A DNA stretch of 64,000 nt from Streptomyces hawaiiensis (GCF_004803895.1 NZ_CP021978.1:7068001-7132000), one strand, 5' to 3'. Counted from the stretch's first letter, positions 43,269-52,843 are shown. Notes: a model not told the origin generated them from the sequence alone. Numbers and translations: made by a program.

Positions 43269-43278
43269 TGTCCGGACA
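43269..43278. promoter_or_regulatory. Palindromic operator candidate in dehydrogenase/GntR gap
   Basis: TGTCCGGACA is a perfect 10-bp palindrome 42 bp upstream of the dehydrogenase start and 51 bp upstream of the GntR start. A TTGACA -35-like hexamer for the dehydrogenase lies next to it (43257-43262, minus strand). GntR/HutC proteins usually bind such sites. Confidence 0.5.
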
Positions 43279-43328
43279 ATCTGACTACACGACTTCCCGT
43301 CAACAACGCACGGAGCTACGCTCGGCCC

Positions 43329-44093
43329 GTGCCGAAACCAGAAGTGGACCCGACCGTGCAGCTCGAGCTGAGCGTGGACCGCAGCTCTCCCGTGCCGTTG
43401 TACTTCCAGCTGTCCCAGCAGCTGGAGGCCGCGATCGAGCACGGCACGCTGACCCCAGGCAGCCTGCTGGGCAATGAGATCGAACTCGCCGCCCGGCTCG
43501 GCCTGTCCCGGCCGACCGTCCGCCAGGCCATCCAGTCGCTCGTCGACAAGGGTCTCCTCGTACGCCGCCGCGGCGTGGGCACCCAGGTCGTGCACAGCCA
43601 GGTCAAGCGCCCGCTGGAGCTCAGCAGCCTCTACGACGACCTGGAAGCGGCGGGCCAGCGCCCGGCCACCAGGGTCCTCGTCAACAAGCTCGTCCCGGCC
43701 TCCGCCGAGATCGCCGCCGCACTCGGCGTCGCCGAGGACAGCGACGTCCACCGCGTCGAGCGCCTGCGCCTCGCCCACGGCGAGCCCATGGCCTACCTCT
43801 GCAACTTCCTGCCCCCCGCCCTCATCGACCTCGACACCGACCAACTGGAGACCACGGGCCTCTACCGCCTGATGCGAGCGGCGGGCATCACCCTGCACAG
43901 CGCCCGCCAGTCGATCGGCGCCCGGGCGGCGACGACGGAGGAGGCGGAGCGGCTGGCGGAGGAAACGGGGGCACCCCTGCTCACCATGCAACGCGTCACG
44001 TTCGACGACACGGGCCGCGCGGTCGAGTACGGCACACACACCTACCGCCCGACGCGCTACTCGTTCGAGTTCCAGCTCCTGGTACGCACCTGA
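43329..44093 (+). CDS. GntR/HutC-family regulator with UTRA domain
   Basis: A 254-residue regulator. The GntR winged helix is at about 15-85 (VPLYFQLSQQLEAAIEHGTLTPGSLL and ELAARLGLSRPTVRQAIQSLVDKGLLVRRRGVGTQV) and the UTRA effector domain at about 95-250. HutC-type GntR proteins are usually repressors that respond to small sugars, amino acids or phosphates. The gene diverges from the sugar/polyol dehydrogenase and lies upstream of a ROK glucokinase, so a carbohydrate ligand is likely. The start is GTG 43329. Confidence 0.88.
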   Translation: MPKPEVDPTVQLELSVDRSSPVPLYFQLSQQLEAAIEHGTLTPGSLLGNEIELAARLGLSRPTVRQAIQSLVDKGLLVRRRGVGTQVVHSQVKRPLELSSLYDDLEAAGQRPATRVLVNKLVPASAEIAAALGVAEDSDVHRVERLRLAHGEPMAYLCNFLPPALIDLDTDQLETTGLYRLMRAAGITLHSARQSIGARAATTEEAERLAEETGAPLLTMQRVTFDDTGRAVEYGTHTYRPTRYSFEFQLLVRT

Positions 44094-44096
44094 TTT

Positions 44097-44160
44097 TTCA
44101 GGGGCGCGGGGCTGTGTCGATGCGCGGCTCCGCCGCGTGGGCGCGAGCAACCCACCACTC
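44097..44160. repeat. Dispersed Streptomyces intergenic repeat element
   Basis: After the T-run TTTTTCAGGGGCGCGGGGCT comes the hairpin CGCGGC-TCC-GCCGCG. This block resembles a GC-rich intergenic repeat I recall as widespread in Streptomyces genomes. It lies just after the GntR stop and may act as a terminator. Only one copy is in the window. Confidence 0.45.
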
Positions 44161-44242
44161 ACCCGCACCCGGCAATGATCCGTACCACCCCGCCCCTGCC
44201 CCGCTCCGCACAGCACCCCACCGTGAGGCAGAATCGGGCGCG

Positions 44243-45391
44243 ATGAGCACCTACCGCGACTTCACCGCCCCCATCGGCTCCCGCCGTGCCACCGCGCTCC
44301 GCACCGTCGGCACCCGGGAGCGCCGCTCGCACCTGACGGCCCCCCGCGTGCCCACGGTCGGCATCGACATCGGCGGTACGAAGGTGATGGCGGGCGTCGT
44401 CGACGCCGACGGCAACATCCTGGAGATGCTCCGCACGGAGACCCCGGACAAGTCCAAGAGCCCCAAGGTCGTCGAGGACACCATCGCCGAGCTGGTCCTG
44501 GACCTCTCCGACCGGCACGACGTGCACGCCGTCGGCATCGGTGCGGCCGGCTGGGTGGACGCCGACCGCAACCGGGTGCTGTTCGCCCCCCACCTGTCCT
44601 GGCGCAACGAACCGCTCCGCGACCGCCTCTCGGGCCGGCTCTCCGTCCCCGTCCTCGTCGACAACGACGCCAACACCGCCGCCTGGGCCGAGTGGCGCTT
44701 CGGCGCGGGCCGCGGCGAGGACCACCTGGTGATGATCACCCTCGGCACCGGCATCGGCGGCGCGATCCTGGAGGACGGCCAGGTCAAGCGCGGCAAGTAC
44801 GGCGTCGCCGGCGAGTTCGGCCACATGCAGGTCGTGCCCGGCGGCCACCGCTGCCCGTGCGGCAACCGCGGCTGCTGGGAGCAGTACAGCTCCGGAAACG
44901 CCCTGGTCCGCGAGGCCCGCGAGCTGGCCGCCGCCGACTCGCCCGTCGCCTACGGCATCATCGAGCACGTCAAGGGCAGCATCGGCGACATCACCGGCCC
45001 GATGATCACCGAGCTGGCCCGTGACGGCGACGCCATGTGCATCGAGCTGCTCCAGGACATCGGCCAGTGGCTCGGCGTCGGCATCGCCAACCTCGCCGCC
45101 GCCCTCGACCCCTCCTGCTTCGTGATCGGCGGCGGTGTCTCGGCCGCCGACGACCTGCTGATCGGCCCGGCCCGGGACGCCTTCAAGCGGCACCTCACCG
45201 GCCGCGGCTACCGCCCCGAGGCCCGCATCGTCCGGGCCCAGCTCGGCCCCGAGGCCGGCATGGTCGGTGCCGCCGACCTGGCCCGGCTGGTCGCCCGCCG
45301 CTTCCGCCGCGCCAAGCGCCGCCGCGTGGAGCGGTACGAGCGCTACGAGCGGTACGCGCAGTCGCTCCGCAGCACCCAGGAGACGCTGTGA
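44243..45391 (+). CDS. ROK-family glucokinase
   Basis: A 382-residue ROK sugar kinase, closely resembling by memory the Streptomyces enzyme encoded at SCO6260. The nucleotide-binding phosphate-1 motif GIDIGGTKVMAG is near residue 42, the ROK signature follows, the catalytic Asp is in VDNDANTAAW near 135, and the zinc site is CPCGNRGCWEQY (C-x-C-x4-C) near 210. It would phosphorylate glucose or a related sugar with ATP. A basic, Tyr/Arg-rich tail (RRVERYERYERY) ends the protein. Its stop overlaps the start of the next gene. Confidence 0.88.
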   Translation: MSTYRDFTAPIGSRRATALRTVGTRERRSHLTAPRVPTVGIDIGGTKVMAGVVDADGNILEMLRTETPDKSKSPKVVEDTIAELVLDLSDRHDVHAVGIGAAGWVDADRNRVLFAPHLSWRNEPLRDRLSGRLSVPVLVDNDANTAAWAEWRFGAGRGEDHLVMITLGTGIGGAILEDGQVKRGKYGVAGEFGHMQVVPGGHRCPCGNRGCWEQYSSGNALVREARELAAADSPVAYGIIEHVKGSIGDITGPMITELARDGDAMCIELLQDIGQWLGVGIANLAAALDPSCFVIGGGVSAADDLLIGPARDAFKRHLTGRGYRPEARIVRAQLGPEAGMVGAADLARLVARRFRRAKRRRVERYERYERYAQSLRSTQETL

Positions 45392-45969
45392 CCGCTTCCC
45401 TGCCCCACCAGGGCCCCTGGCCCGACGATCCGGACCGCCCGGTCGAGGACCGCCGCCACATGATCCGCCGCAGGGCCCTCACCCTGCTGATCATCGTGCT
45501 GCTCATCGGCATCCCGGCCGGCTACCTGGTGATCTCCGCGAACCAGAGCCGCGACAGCGGCAAGGACAAGGAGGCGAAGTACTCGGCGACCGGCCTGACC
45601 GAGGGCTGGCCCTCCAAGCTCCAGCGCCGGATCTACCAGGTGCCCGTCCCGCACCCGGCCTGGCACGTGGCGTACTACGAGACCAACAACTGGAAGACCA
45701 GCCGCCTCTACACCCAGTTCGAGACCAACGCGGCCGGCCTGGACGCCTACCTGACCGGCCTGGGCGTGACCCGCGCGGACATGAAGAAGGGCCACATCAC
45801 CATCGGCGCCCGCGACCGCAAGGTCACCGGCTGGAAGTTCGCCACGACCGACTCCTGGTACGGCTTCGTCCACCGCCAGAAGAACCCGGCACCCACCCAC
45901 GACGTCGTCCTGGACCTGTCCAACCCGGCGTACCCCTGGGTGTACGTCGTGTCCCGGACCGTGCCCTGA
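45388..45969 (+). CDS. Membrane-anchored protein coupled to ROK kinase
   Basis: A 193-residue protein with a short Asp/Pro-rich cytoplasmic N-terminus, one transmembrane helix (ALTLLIIVLLIGIPAGYLVIS, residues ~31-51) and an extracellular domain of about 140 residues rich in aromatic residues (VPVPHPAWHVAYYETNNWKTS). The GTG start overlaps the kinase stop (GTGA). The extracellular domain has no motif I know. Coupling suggests a role in sugar sensing or in supporting the kinase; that is inference. Confidence 0.7.
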   Translation: MTASLPHQGPWPDDPDRPVEDRRHMIRRRALTLLIIVLLIGIPAGYLVISANQSRDSGKDKEAKYSATGLTEGWPSKLQRRIYQVPVPHPAWHVAYYETNNWKTSRLYTQFETNAAGLDAYLTGLGVTRADMKKGHITIGARDRKVTGWKFATTDSWYGFVHRQKNPAPTHDVVLDLSNPAYPWVYVVSRTVP

Positions 45970-46055
45970 GCCCGCTGCCGGGACCGATTGTCAGAGCCCG
46001 CCCGTAGAGTCGGAGACAACTGATCCGACACACGGGGCGGGAGGTGGCAGGACGT

Positions 46056-48887
46056 ATGGGAGAGACGGCTCTGACGGCCGAGCGGGCGGCGGACGCCACG
46101 GTCCCGGTCCGGCTCCCTGCCGTCTTCCTGCCCGCGCCCCTCCCGCGCGAGGGGCGCGTCGTGTTCTGGGACCCCGACGGCGAGCCACTGCCCGCCCAGG
46201 ACACCGAGCTGACCGTCGTACGACGGCACGGCGCGGGAGTCCGGCGGCGGACCACCCCGGCGCTGTCCCTCCCGCTGGAGACCGCCCTGCCGCTCCTGGT
46301 GCGCGCCCGGCACGACCCGGCGGCCCACCCCGCCACCGCCTGCTGGGGCGCCGCCGCGCTGCACGCCCTGCGCCTCACCGCCCGCGGCCGGCTGCTGCCC
46401 GGCCTCACCTCCACGGGCCACGACGCCTGGCGCGCCGGCCCCCTCGACCCGGACGACATCGCGCACCTGCGCGCGGTGGCCGCCGCCCTGCCCCACGAGG
46501 GCCACGCCGTGCCGCTGCCCGGCCCCGGCCCGGTCCGGCTGCCCGAGCCGGAAGCGCTGGTGCGCGCCTTCCTGGACGCCGTCGCCGACACCCTGCCCCG
46601 CACCCCGGCCGCGCCCCACACCTCCGGCAGGCCCTTCGCCGCCCGCGAGGCCCAGCACCTGCCCACCGCCCACGACTGGGCCGCCGAGGTCGCCGCCGGC
46701 ATGGACGCCGGCGTGCGGATCTCGCTCCGCCTGGACCTGTCGGCGTACGACCTGTTCGACGACGCCTTTGACGGCGGTGCCCGCAGCGCCGGCGCCGCGA
46801 TCGTCCAGGTGCACAGCCTCGCCGACCCCACCCTCGTGGCCGACGCGGCGGCCCTGTGGGCGGGCGAGGCCGACGACGCCTTCGGGCCCCGCGCGCGCGT
46901 GGACGCCGCCCTCGCCGTCCGCCGCGCAGCCCGCGTCTGGCCCCCGCTCGACCGGCTCGCCGACCAGGACGTGCCCGACGTGCTGGCCCTGACCGAGGAC
47001 GAGCTGAGCGATCTGCTCGGGGTCGCGGCGACCCGGCTCGCCGCGGCCGGGGTCGCCGTGCACTGGCCGCGGGACCTCGCGCAGGACCTGTCCGCCGCGG
47101 CGGTGGTCCGCCCGGCCCCCGGCTCGGCGACCGACGGCACCGGCTTCTTCGAGAGCGAGGACCTCCTCCAGTTCCGCTGGCAGCTGGCGCTCGGCGGCGA
47201 CCCGCTCACCGACACCGAGATGGACGCCCTCGCCGAGGCCCACCGCCCGGTCGTCCGGCTGCGCGACCAGTGGGTGCTGGTCGACCCGGCGCTCGTCCGC
47301 AAGGCCCGCAAACGGGACCTGGGACTGCTCGACCCGGTTGACGCGCTGTCCGTCGCCCTCACCGGCACGGCCGACGTGGACGGCGAGACGGTCGAGGCCG
47401 TCCCCGTCGGCGCGCTGGCCGCCCTGCGCGACCGCCTGACCGCGGGGATCCGCCCGGCCGAACCGCCCCCGGACCTGCGTGCCACCCTGCGGGACTACCA
47501 GCTCCGGGGCCTGGCCTGGCTCGACCTGATGACCACCCTGGGCCTCGGCGGCTGCCTCGCCGACGACATGGGACTCGGCAAAACCGTCACCCTCATCGCC
47601 CTGCACCTGAAGCGGGCCCGACGCGAACCCACCCTGGTCGTCTGCCCGGCCTCCCTGCTTGGCAACTGGCAGCGGGAGATCACCCGCTTCGCCCCCGGCG
47701 CGCCCGTCCGCCGCTTCCACGGCCCCGACCGCAGCCTCGACGGCCTGGACGGCGGATTCGTCCTCACCACCTACGGCACCATGCGCTCGGCTGCTCCCGC
47801 CCTGGCCGAGCGCACCTGGGGCATGGTCGTCGCCGACGAGGCGCAGCACGTCAAGAACCCCTACTCGGCCACCGCCAAGGCGCTGCGCACCATCCCGGCC
47901 CCCGCGCGCGTCGCCCTGACCGGCACGCCCGTCGAGAACAACCTCTCGGAGCTGTGGGCCCTGCTCGACTGGACCACCCCGGGCCTCCTCGGCCCGCTCA
48001 AGTCCTTCCGCGCACGGCACGCCCGAGCCGTGGAGAACGGCGAGGACGAGGAGGCGGTGGAGCGCCTGGCCCGCCTGGTCCGGCCCTTCCTGCTGCGCCG
48101 CAAGAAGTCCGACCCGGGCATCGTGCCCGAGCTGCCGCCCAAGACGGAGACCGACCACCCGGTCCCGCTCACCCGCGAACAGGCCGCGCTGTACGAGGCG
48201 GTGGTCCGCGAGTCGATGCTCGCCATCGAGACGGCCGAGGGCATGCCCCGCCGGGGCCTGGTGCTGAAGCTCCTCACGTCGCTGAAGCAGATCTGCAACC
48301 ACCCGGCGCTGTTCCTCAAGGAGGAACACACCTCGGCCGCCGGCGACCGGCTCGCCGCCCGTTCCGGCAAACTCGCCCTGCTGGACGAGCTGCTGGACAC
48401 ACTGCTGGCGGAGGACGGGTCCGCCCTCGTCTTCACCCAGTACGTCGGGATGGCCCGCCTGATCACCTCCCATCTGGCCACCCGCGCCGTCCCGGTCGAC
48501 CTCCTCCACGGCGGGACGCCGGTTCCCGAGCGGGAGCGGATGGTGGACCGCTTCCAGGCCGGTTCGACGCCGGTCCTGGTGCTGTCGCTCAAGGCGGCCG
48601 GCACCGGCCTGAACCTCACCCGCGCGGGCCACGTCGTGCACTTCGACCGCTGGTGGAACCCGGCCGTCGAGGAACAGGCCACCGACCGTGCCTACCGCAT
48701 CGGCCAGACCCAGCCGGTGCAGGTCCACCGCCTCATCACCGAGGGCACCATCGAGGACCGCATCGCCGAGATGCTCCAGTCCAAGCGCGCCCTGGCCGAC
48801 GCGATCCTCGGCTCCGGCGAGTCCTCCCTCACGGAACTGACGGACCGGGAGCTGTCCGACCTTGTGTCCCTGCGGAGGGCGTCATGA
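46056..48887 (+). CDS. SNF2-family DEAD/DEAH-type helicase
   Basis: A 943-residue bacterial SNF2 ATPase. Motif I is DDMGLGKTVTLIALH near residue 505, motif II VVADEAQHVKN near 592, motif III ALTGTPVENNLSELWAL near 625 and the C-terminal lobe has FDRWWNPAVEEQATDRAYRIGQ (motifs V and VI) near 865. The N-terminal ~480 residues are a SNF2-associated regulatory region. It probably moves along DNA in repair or chromosome remodelling. ATG 46056 was chosen for its AGGA, rather than GTG 46044. It is coupled (ATGA) to a SWIM-finger protein, a usual partner. Confidence 0.9.
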   Translation: MGETALTAERAADATVPVRLPAVFLPAPLPREGRVVFWDPDGEPLPAQDTELTVVRRHGAGVRRRTTPALSLPLETALPLLVRARHDPAAHPATACWGAAALHALRLTARGRLLPGLTSTGHDAWRAGPLDPDDIAHLRAVAAALPHEGHAVPLPGPGPVRLPEPEALVRAFLDAVADTLPRTPAAPHTSGRPFAAREAQHLPTAHDWAAEVAAGMDAGVRISLRLDLSAYDLFDDAFDGGARSAGAAIVQVHSLADPTLVADAAALWAGEADDAFGPRARVDAALAVRRAARVWPPLDRLADQDVPDVLALTEDELSDLLGVAATRLAAAGVAVHWPRDLAQDLSAAAVVRPAPGSATDGTGFFESEDLLQFRWQLALGGDPLTDTEMDALAEAHRPVVRLRDQWVLVDPALVRKARKRDLGLLDPVDALSVALTGTADVDGETVEAVPVGALAALRDRLTAGIRPAEPPPDLRATLRDYQLRGLAWLDLMTTLGLGGCLADDMGLGKTVTLIALHLKRARREPTLVVCPASLLGNWQREITRFAPGAPVRRFHGPDRSLDGLDGGFVLTTYGTMRSAAPALAERTWGMVVADEAQHVKNPYSATAKALRTIPAPARVALTGTPVENNLSELWALLDWTTPGLLGPLKSFRARHARAVENGEDEEAVERLARLVRPFLLRRKKSDPGIVPELPPKTETDHPVPLTREQAALYEAVVRESMLAIETAEGMPRRGLVLKLLTSLKQICNHPALFLKEEHTSAAGDRLAARSGKLALLDELLDTLLAEDGSALVFTQYVGMARLITSHLATRAVPVDLLHGGTPVPERERMVDRFQAGSTPVLVLSLKAAGTGLNLTRAGHVVHFDRWWNPAVEEQATDRAYRIGQTQPVQVHRLITEGTIEDRIAEMLQSKRALADAILGSGESSLTELTDRELSDLVSLRRAS

Positions 48888-51424
48888 CCCCCCGCCCCGC
48901 CGACGAGGCCCGCCGGGCCCTGCGGGAGGCCCGTGAGCGGACAGCCCAGGACCCCGCCCCGGCACCGGCTCCCCGACCGGGACCGCCCCCGGCCGCAGAA
49001 GCCGCCGACCAGGAAACACGCGGACCGGCAGACGCGGTGCGCGAGGCCCTGCGGAGAACGGGCACGGGTGCTCCCGAGGCTGGTGCCTCCAGGGTCGCTG
49101 GTGCGCCCGAGACGGTCAGTGCGGGTGAGGTCGCTGGTGCGGCCGAGACGGTCAGTGCGGGTGAGGTCGCTGGTGCGGCCGAGACGGTCAGTGCGCCTGA
49201 GGACACCCCGGTGGCTGCGACACGCGAGCCGCAGGCATCCGGCGACCCGCAGACGAGCCCGCCGGGGGTCACGCCTGCCGGCGCGGCCCCCGCGCGGTCC
49301 GCCGCCCAGGCGGGTACCGGGCCGCGTGCGGCGGACGTCGCGCGCGAGGCGCTGCGCGCGGCGCGGGACGAGGCGCGGCGGGCCCGCGAGGAGACCGAGC
49401 GGGAAGGTGCCCGCCGTAGGCGCCGGGCCCGGCAGAGCGCCGTGGACGCCAGAGCGGCGGCTGCGCGACGGGCCGGCGCGGATGCCCCCGGCGGGGGCAC
49501 GCGTGATGTACGGCGGTTGCTCTCCGACGCCTTCCGGATGCCGGGCCCGCCGGACGAGACCTCCGACGGCGTGCGGACGACCGGGCAGGGTGGCGAAACC
49601 TCTCGCATGACCGACCTGCTGCACGGCGCCGCCGACCGAAGCCCGGCCAGACCACACAGCGGACACGGCCTGGCCGCGCCGGGCCAGGAGACTCCGGACA
49701 GCGGCCACAGCCCAGCCGCGCCGGGCCCGGAAACGCAGGACGCAGCCGGAATCCCCCCGGGGTCCCGGTCCGAGCCCTCGGACGCCACGACTGCGACAAA
49801 CGCCCCGGCAGGTGGGGCTCCGGAGTTCGTCGCGCGGGCGGGCGACCCGGGACGTCGGGGCCCGGACCTCGTCGCGCAGGCGGGCAATCCGGGACGTCGG
49901 GATCCGGACTCTGTCGCGCACGCGGACGACCCGGCTCGTCGGGATCCGGACCCTGTCGCGCAGGCGGGCGCCCCGACACCCCGTGACCCGGACTCTTTCG
50001 CGCACGCGGACGCCCCGGCGACGGTGGTCCCGGCCTCGGTTGTGACGCCGGCTTCGGACTACGCCGCGCCCCGCCACACCGCGCCGCCGAGCCCCGCGGC
50101 CGTCGGCCACACGCCGGCCGAGACCGCGGCGTCGCACCGCCTCCGGTCCTCCCGCTCGCCCCGCTCCATGGCCGCCCCCACCCGTGACCACGAACTGCGC
50201 CGCACCTTCCCGCCCTTCCCACCCCGGGACGGCGACCGCTTCGCCGAGAGCTGGTGGGGAAACGCCTGGGTCGGCGCGCTGGAGCAGGGCGCGCTGGACG
50301 TGAAGCGGCTGGAGCGCGGGCGGGGCTACGCGGGGCAGGGGCATGTCGACGCCATCACCGTCACACCCGGACTCGTGCTGGCCTACGTCCAGGGCAGCCG
50401 CCCCCGCCCGTATCGCGTCCAGGTAAGCCTGCGCACGCTCGACGACACCGACTGGGACCGTTTCCTCGACGCGGCCGCCGACCGCCCCGGGCATATCGCC
50501 GCGCTGCTCGACAAGGAGATGCCGCGGTCCCTCGCGGAGTGCGGTGTGCCGCTGCTGCCCGGCCCCGGTGACCTGGAGCCCCGGTGCAGCTGCCCCGACC
50601 GAGGTCACCCCTGCAAGCACGCGGCCGCCCTCTGCTACCAGACCGCCCGGCTGCTCGACGCCGACCCCTTCGTCCTGCTCCTGCTGCGCGGCCGGGGCGA
50701 GCGGGACCTGCTCGATGCGCTGTCCCGGCTGAGCGCTACCCGCGCGGCGCGCGCCGCGCAGGACAGGGGCCCGGCACCCCTGCCGGGCGTGCGGGCATCG
50801 GAGGTTCTCGCGTCGCGCACCCTCCCGTCCCTCCCCGCACCTCTCCCGCCGCCCGCGCACCCCGAGCAGCCCCCGGCCTACCCGGCGGCCCCCGGCGGCC
50901 CGGACCCCTTCGCGCTCGACCAGTTGGCCACGGACGCCGCCGCCCGCGCCCACGCCCTGCTCAGCACCGGTCGTGACCCGGTCGGGCAGCTGACCTTCTG
51001 GCAGGACGCGGTCCGCCTGGCCGCCGCCCGCCCCGGGGCGGGACTTACCGCCGGCACCCGGGCGCTCTACTCGTCCCTCGCCTCCGCGGCGGGCCGTACC
51101 CCGCCCGAACTGGCCCGCGCCGTCGCCGCCTGGCGTCAGGGCGGACTGGAGGGCCTCGCCGTACTGGAGGAGCCGTGGGACCCGCCGGCCGGGCGGTTCG
51201 ACCGGGCCCGCCCTCTCCTGCTCGCCGCCGACCTGCCCGCCTTCCGCCCCTGGCGCAACCACCTCACCCACCCTCAGGGCCACGTCCAGCTCCGTCTCGG
51301 CCGCGACGGCCTCTGGTACGCCTACGAGTCCGAACCGGGCCGCGACGACTGGTGGCCCAGAGGCACTCCCGACCTGGACCCGGTCGGTGCCCTCACGGGC
51401 CTCGGCCTGCCGAGCGACCTCTGA
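48884..51424 (+). CDS. SWIM zinc-finger protein with long repetitive N-terminal region
   Basis: An 846-residue protein. Residues ~1-430 are low-complexity and rich in Ala, Pro, Asp and Arg, including a 12-residue repeat (GAAETVSAGEVA) and a 15-residue repeat (VAxAGxPGRRDPDx) in five copies. The conserved part follows: FAESWWGNAWVGALEQGALD near residue 455 and the SWIM finger RCSCPDRGHPCKHAAALCY (C-x-C-xn-C-x-H) near 568. SWIM proteins bind nucleic acid or protein, and their usual neighbour is the SNF2 helicase, to which this gene is translationally coupled. Repeat length may vary between strains. Confidence 0.85.
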   Translation: MTPRPADEARRALREARERTAQDPAPAPAPRPGPPPAAEAADQETRGPADAVREALRRTGTGAPEAGASRVAGAPETVSAGEVAGAAETVSAGEVAGAAETVSAPEDTPVAATREPQASGDPQTSPPGVTPAGAAPARSAAQAGTGPRAADVAREALRAARDEARRAREETEREGARRRRRARQSAVDARAAAARRAGADAPGGGTRDVRRLLSDAFRMPGPPDETSDGVRTTGQGGETSRMTDLLHGAADRSPARPHSGHGLAAPGQETPDSGHSPAAPGPETQDAAGIPPGSRSEPSDATTATNAPAGGAPEFVARAGDPGRRGPDLVAQAGNPGRRDPDSVAHADDPARRDPDPVAQAGAPTPRDPDSFAHADAPATVVPASVVTPASDYAAPRHTAPPSPAAVGHTPAETAASHRLRSSRSPRSMAAPTRDHELRRTFPPFPPRDGDRFAESWWGNAWVGALEQGALDVKRLERGRGYAGQGHVDAITVTPGLVLAYVQGSRPRPYRVQVSLRTLDDTDWDRFLDAAADRPGHIAALLDKEMPRSLAECGVPLLPGPGDLEPRCSCPDRGHPCKHAAALCYQTARLLDADPFVLLLLRGRGERDLLDALSRLSATRAARAAQDRGPAPLPGVRASEVLASRTLPSLPAPLPPPAHPEQPPAYPAAPGGPDPFALDQLATDAAARAHALLSTGRDPVGQLTFWQDAVRLAAARPGAGLTAGTRALYSSLASAAGRTPPELARAVAAWRQGGLEGLAVLEEPWDPPAGRFDRARPLLLAADLPAFRPWRNHLTHPQGHVQLRLGRDGLWYAYESEPGRDDWWPRGTPDLDPVGALTGLGLPSDL
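49109..49205. repeat. 36-bp in-frame tandem repeat, 2.6 copies
   Basis: Copies begin at GAGACGGTCAGTGCGGGTGA 49109, 49145 and 49181 with almost no differences, encoding 12-residue units inside the SWIM protein. Near identity suggests recent slippage. Confidence 0.85.
49826..50050. repeat. 45-bp in-frame repeat, five diverged copies
   Basis: Five 15-residue units of the form VAxAGxPGRRDPDx are encoded in a row in the SWIM protein linker. They are more diverged than the 36-bp array, so are older. Confidence 0.75.
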
Positions 51425-51479
51425 GGGAACGCCCGGGCGAGTTCCAGGGCACAGGACTTACCGATGCCGGGGTCTCATC

Positions 51480-51873
51480 ATGGACCGCCTCTTCACCGAC
51501 GACCGCAGCGGTCCGCTGGCCACCGCCGCCATGAACCCGGTGACGCACATCGAGACGGCCGGGCGGCACCGCACGGCCGCCGAGTTCATCGCGCTGCTGG
51601 GCGGGGCCGGGTCGGTGACTGCGAGGTGCGCAAGGGAAGCGGCGAGAAGCACCGGATTGGCCCGACGGCCCGGTGCCCCAGCAGATGCACCTCGATCTGA
51701 GCGTCGCCTCGTTGGGGGAACTGCGGAACCAGCACGAGCGCGTGCTCACCCTCGGCGGCAGCCTGCTCGACAACCGGGACCGGCCGGATCCCGACGACGA
51801 GGAGCGCTTCCGTGTCCACCGGGACCCCGCGGGCCACCCGTTCTGCATCTTCGTCGCGGAGCGGGACGAGTAG
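51480..51873 (+). pseudogene. VOC (glyoxalase-like) family remnant
   Basis: The 3' half of a VOC-family gene is recognisable: PQQMHLDLSVASLGELRNQH, LTLGGSL and the terminal RVHRDPAGHPFCIFVAE. Its frame is closed by a stop at 51616-51618 and has no proper N-terminal half. The preceding stretch 51480-51620 opens in a different frame (MDRLFTDDRSGPLATAAMN) without resemblance to the family. I read this as a truncated, frame-disrupted relic left next to the SWIM gene rather than a working gene. Confidence 0.55.
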
Positions 51874-51929
51874 CCCGCGGGAGCACCGCAGATGTTCTAG
51901 CAGTCCCCCGCCAGAGAGGTCCAGGTAGG

Positions 51930-52818
51930 GGCGTCAACTTTTTGGAAGGTGCCCCCCCGCACGTGTTGAGTACGCCTCCTACGTAGGCGCTCTGGTAACC
52001 CGACAGTATTTTGTCGCCCTTGCCTTCGAGCATCGCCGACACTTTGAAGGGTGTCCCGTTGTCCATGACTTTCTGCGTGAACTGGGCGTCTTCCGCAGTT
52101 ATTTTCAGGTTGAGAGTGTACTCGCAGAAGTACTTCGTAGAGGAGGCGTCGACGAGGATTTTCACTCGTTCCCCCGGTTTGAGTGAAACGGTGTGGCGTG
52201 CAAAGTAGTTGGGTGAGGTCGAACCGTCACCCTCGATTCCCCGGGGTGTGGGAATTTCTTCGTCCAGGTCGAGCAGGAGGCTGATGTTGTTGGCCTGACC
52301 CGCATTCGGATTTGTGAGTAAGGTACCGGACAGTGGAGGACTGCATTTTTTGTCGACCTGCAATCCGTTAATTTCAACGGGTTGCGCGGAATTCCCCTCC
52401 ACGGTGATGAGGTATCTCCGTCTCTCGGCAGGTACCGCATCTCTAGTGGTGAACCATTTTACATATTCGAAAAGAGCGGCGGAGGGCCGGAGGCCCGCAT
52501 TCGGCGCCGCCAGGCATCTGGTTCCTTGAGGTGTGCCGGTACGGGGCGCGGCTTGTCCCGTTGGTGGGCCATTCGCGTCAGGACTCTTACAACGAGCAGC
52601 AGCTGGTTCTCGCTGCGCGGAACCCGTCCGCTCTTCAGCCAGCCGTCGATCGTGCTGTCTGCCGGCGGTTTGCCGTATTCGCGAACCTTCTCGTCCGTTG
52701 CGCGGAGGGCCGTTGCGCGCTCCAAGATCTCATGGGCGCGGGGTGCGCCAGCGAGCCGGTGCAGCTGCAAGAACGCTTCTGTGAAGGCGTCTTTTTCGTC
52801 GTCACCTGGGTGGGTCAT
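51930..52818 (-). pseudogene. Decayed relative of the membrane-anchored HTH protein at 55.1-56.2 kb
   Basis: The 5' part (52818-52459) encodes FTEAFLQLHRLAGAPRA, STIDGWLKSGRVPRS and LLLVVRVLTRMA, matching the N-terminal HTH-like domain of the intact protein at 55086-56231. After a frame change near 52470-52540 another frame continues with FEYVKWFTTRDAVPAERRR, LLLDLDEEIPTPRG and VSAMLEGKGDKILSGYQ, which looks like the exported half of such a protein. The transmembrane helix is missing, and the 3' end runs into unrelated DNA near 51.93 kb. A stop and deletion make function unlikely, though the HTH part alone (119 residues) could still be made. GC content is clearly below that of flanking genes. 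Confidence 0.5.
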
Positions 52819-52843
52819 CCTGCCCCCTGCGCTGGCGAAGTCC

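Noticed and set aside
42247..43284. A 345-codon plus-strand frame opposite the Gfo/Idh/MocA gene
   Set aside because: Low-complexity Arg/Gly/Val product without motifs; the minus strand encodes a clear dehydrogenase.
45747..48728. A 993-codon open frame antisense to the helicase gene
   Set aside because: It is the codon-phase shadow usual in high-GC DNA: composition is Gly/Arg/Val-rich with no domain, while the sense strand has full SNF2 motifs.
49109..50050. CRISPR-like array
   Set aside because: Repeats are contiguous, in-frame coding units with no unique spacers.
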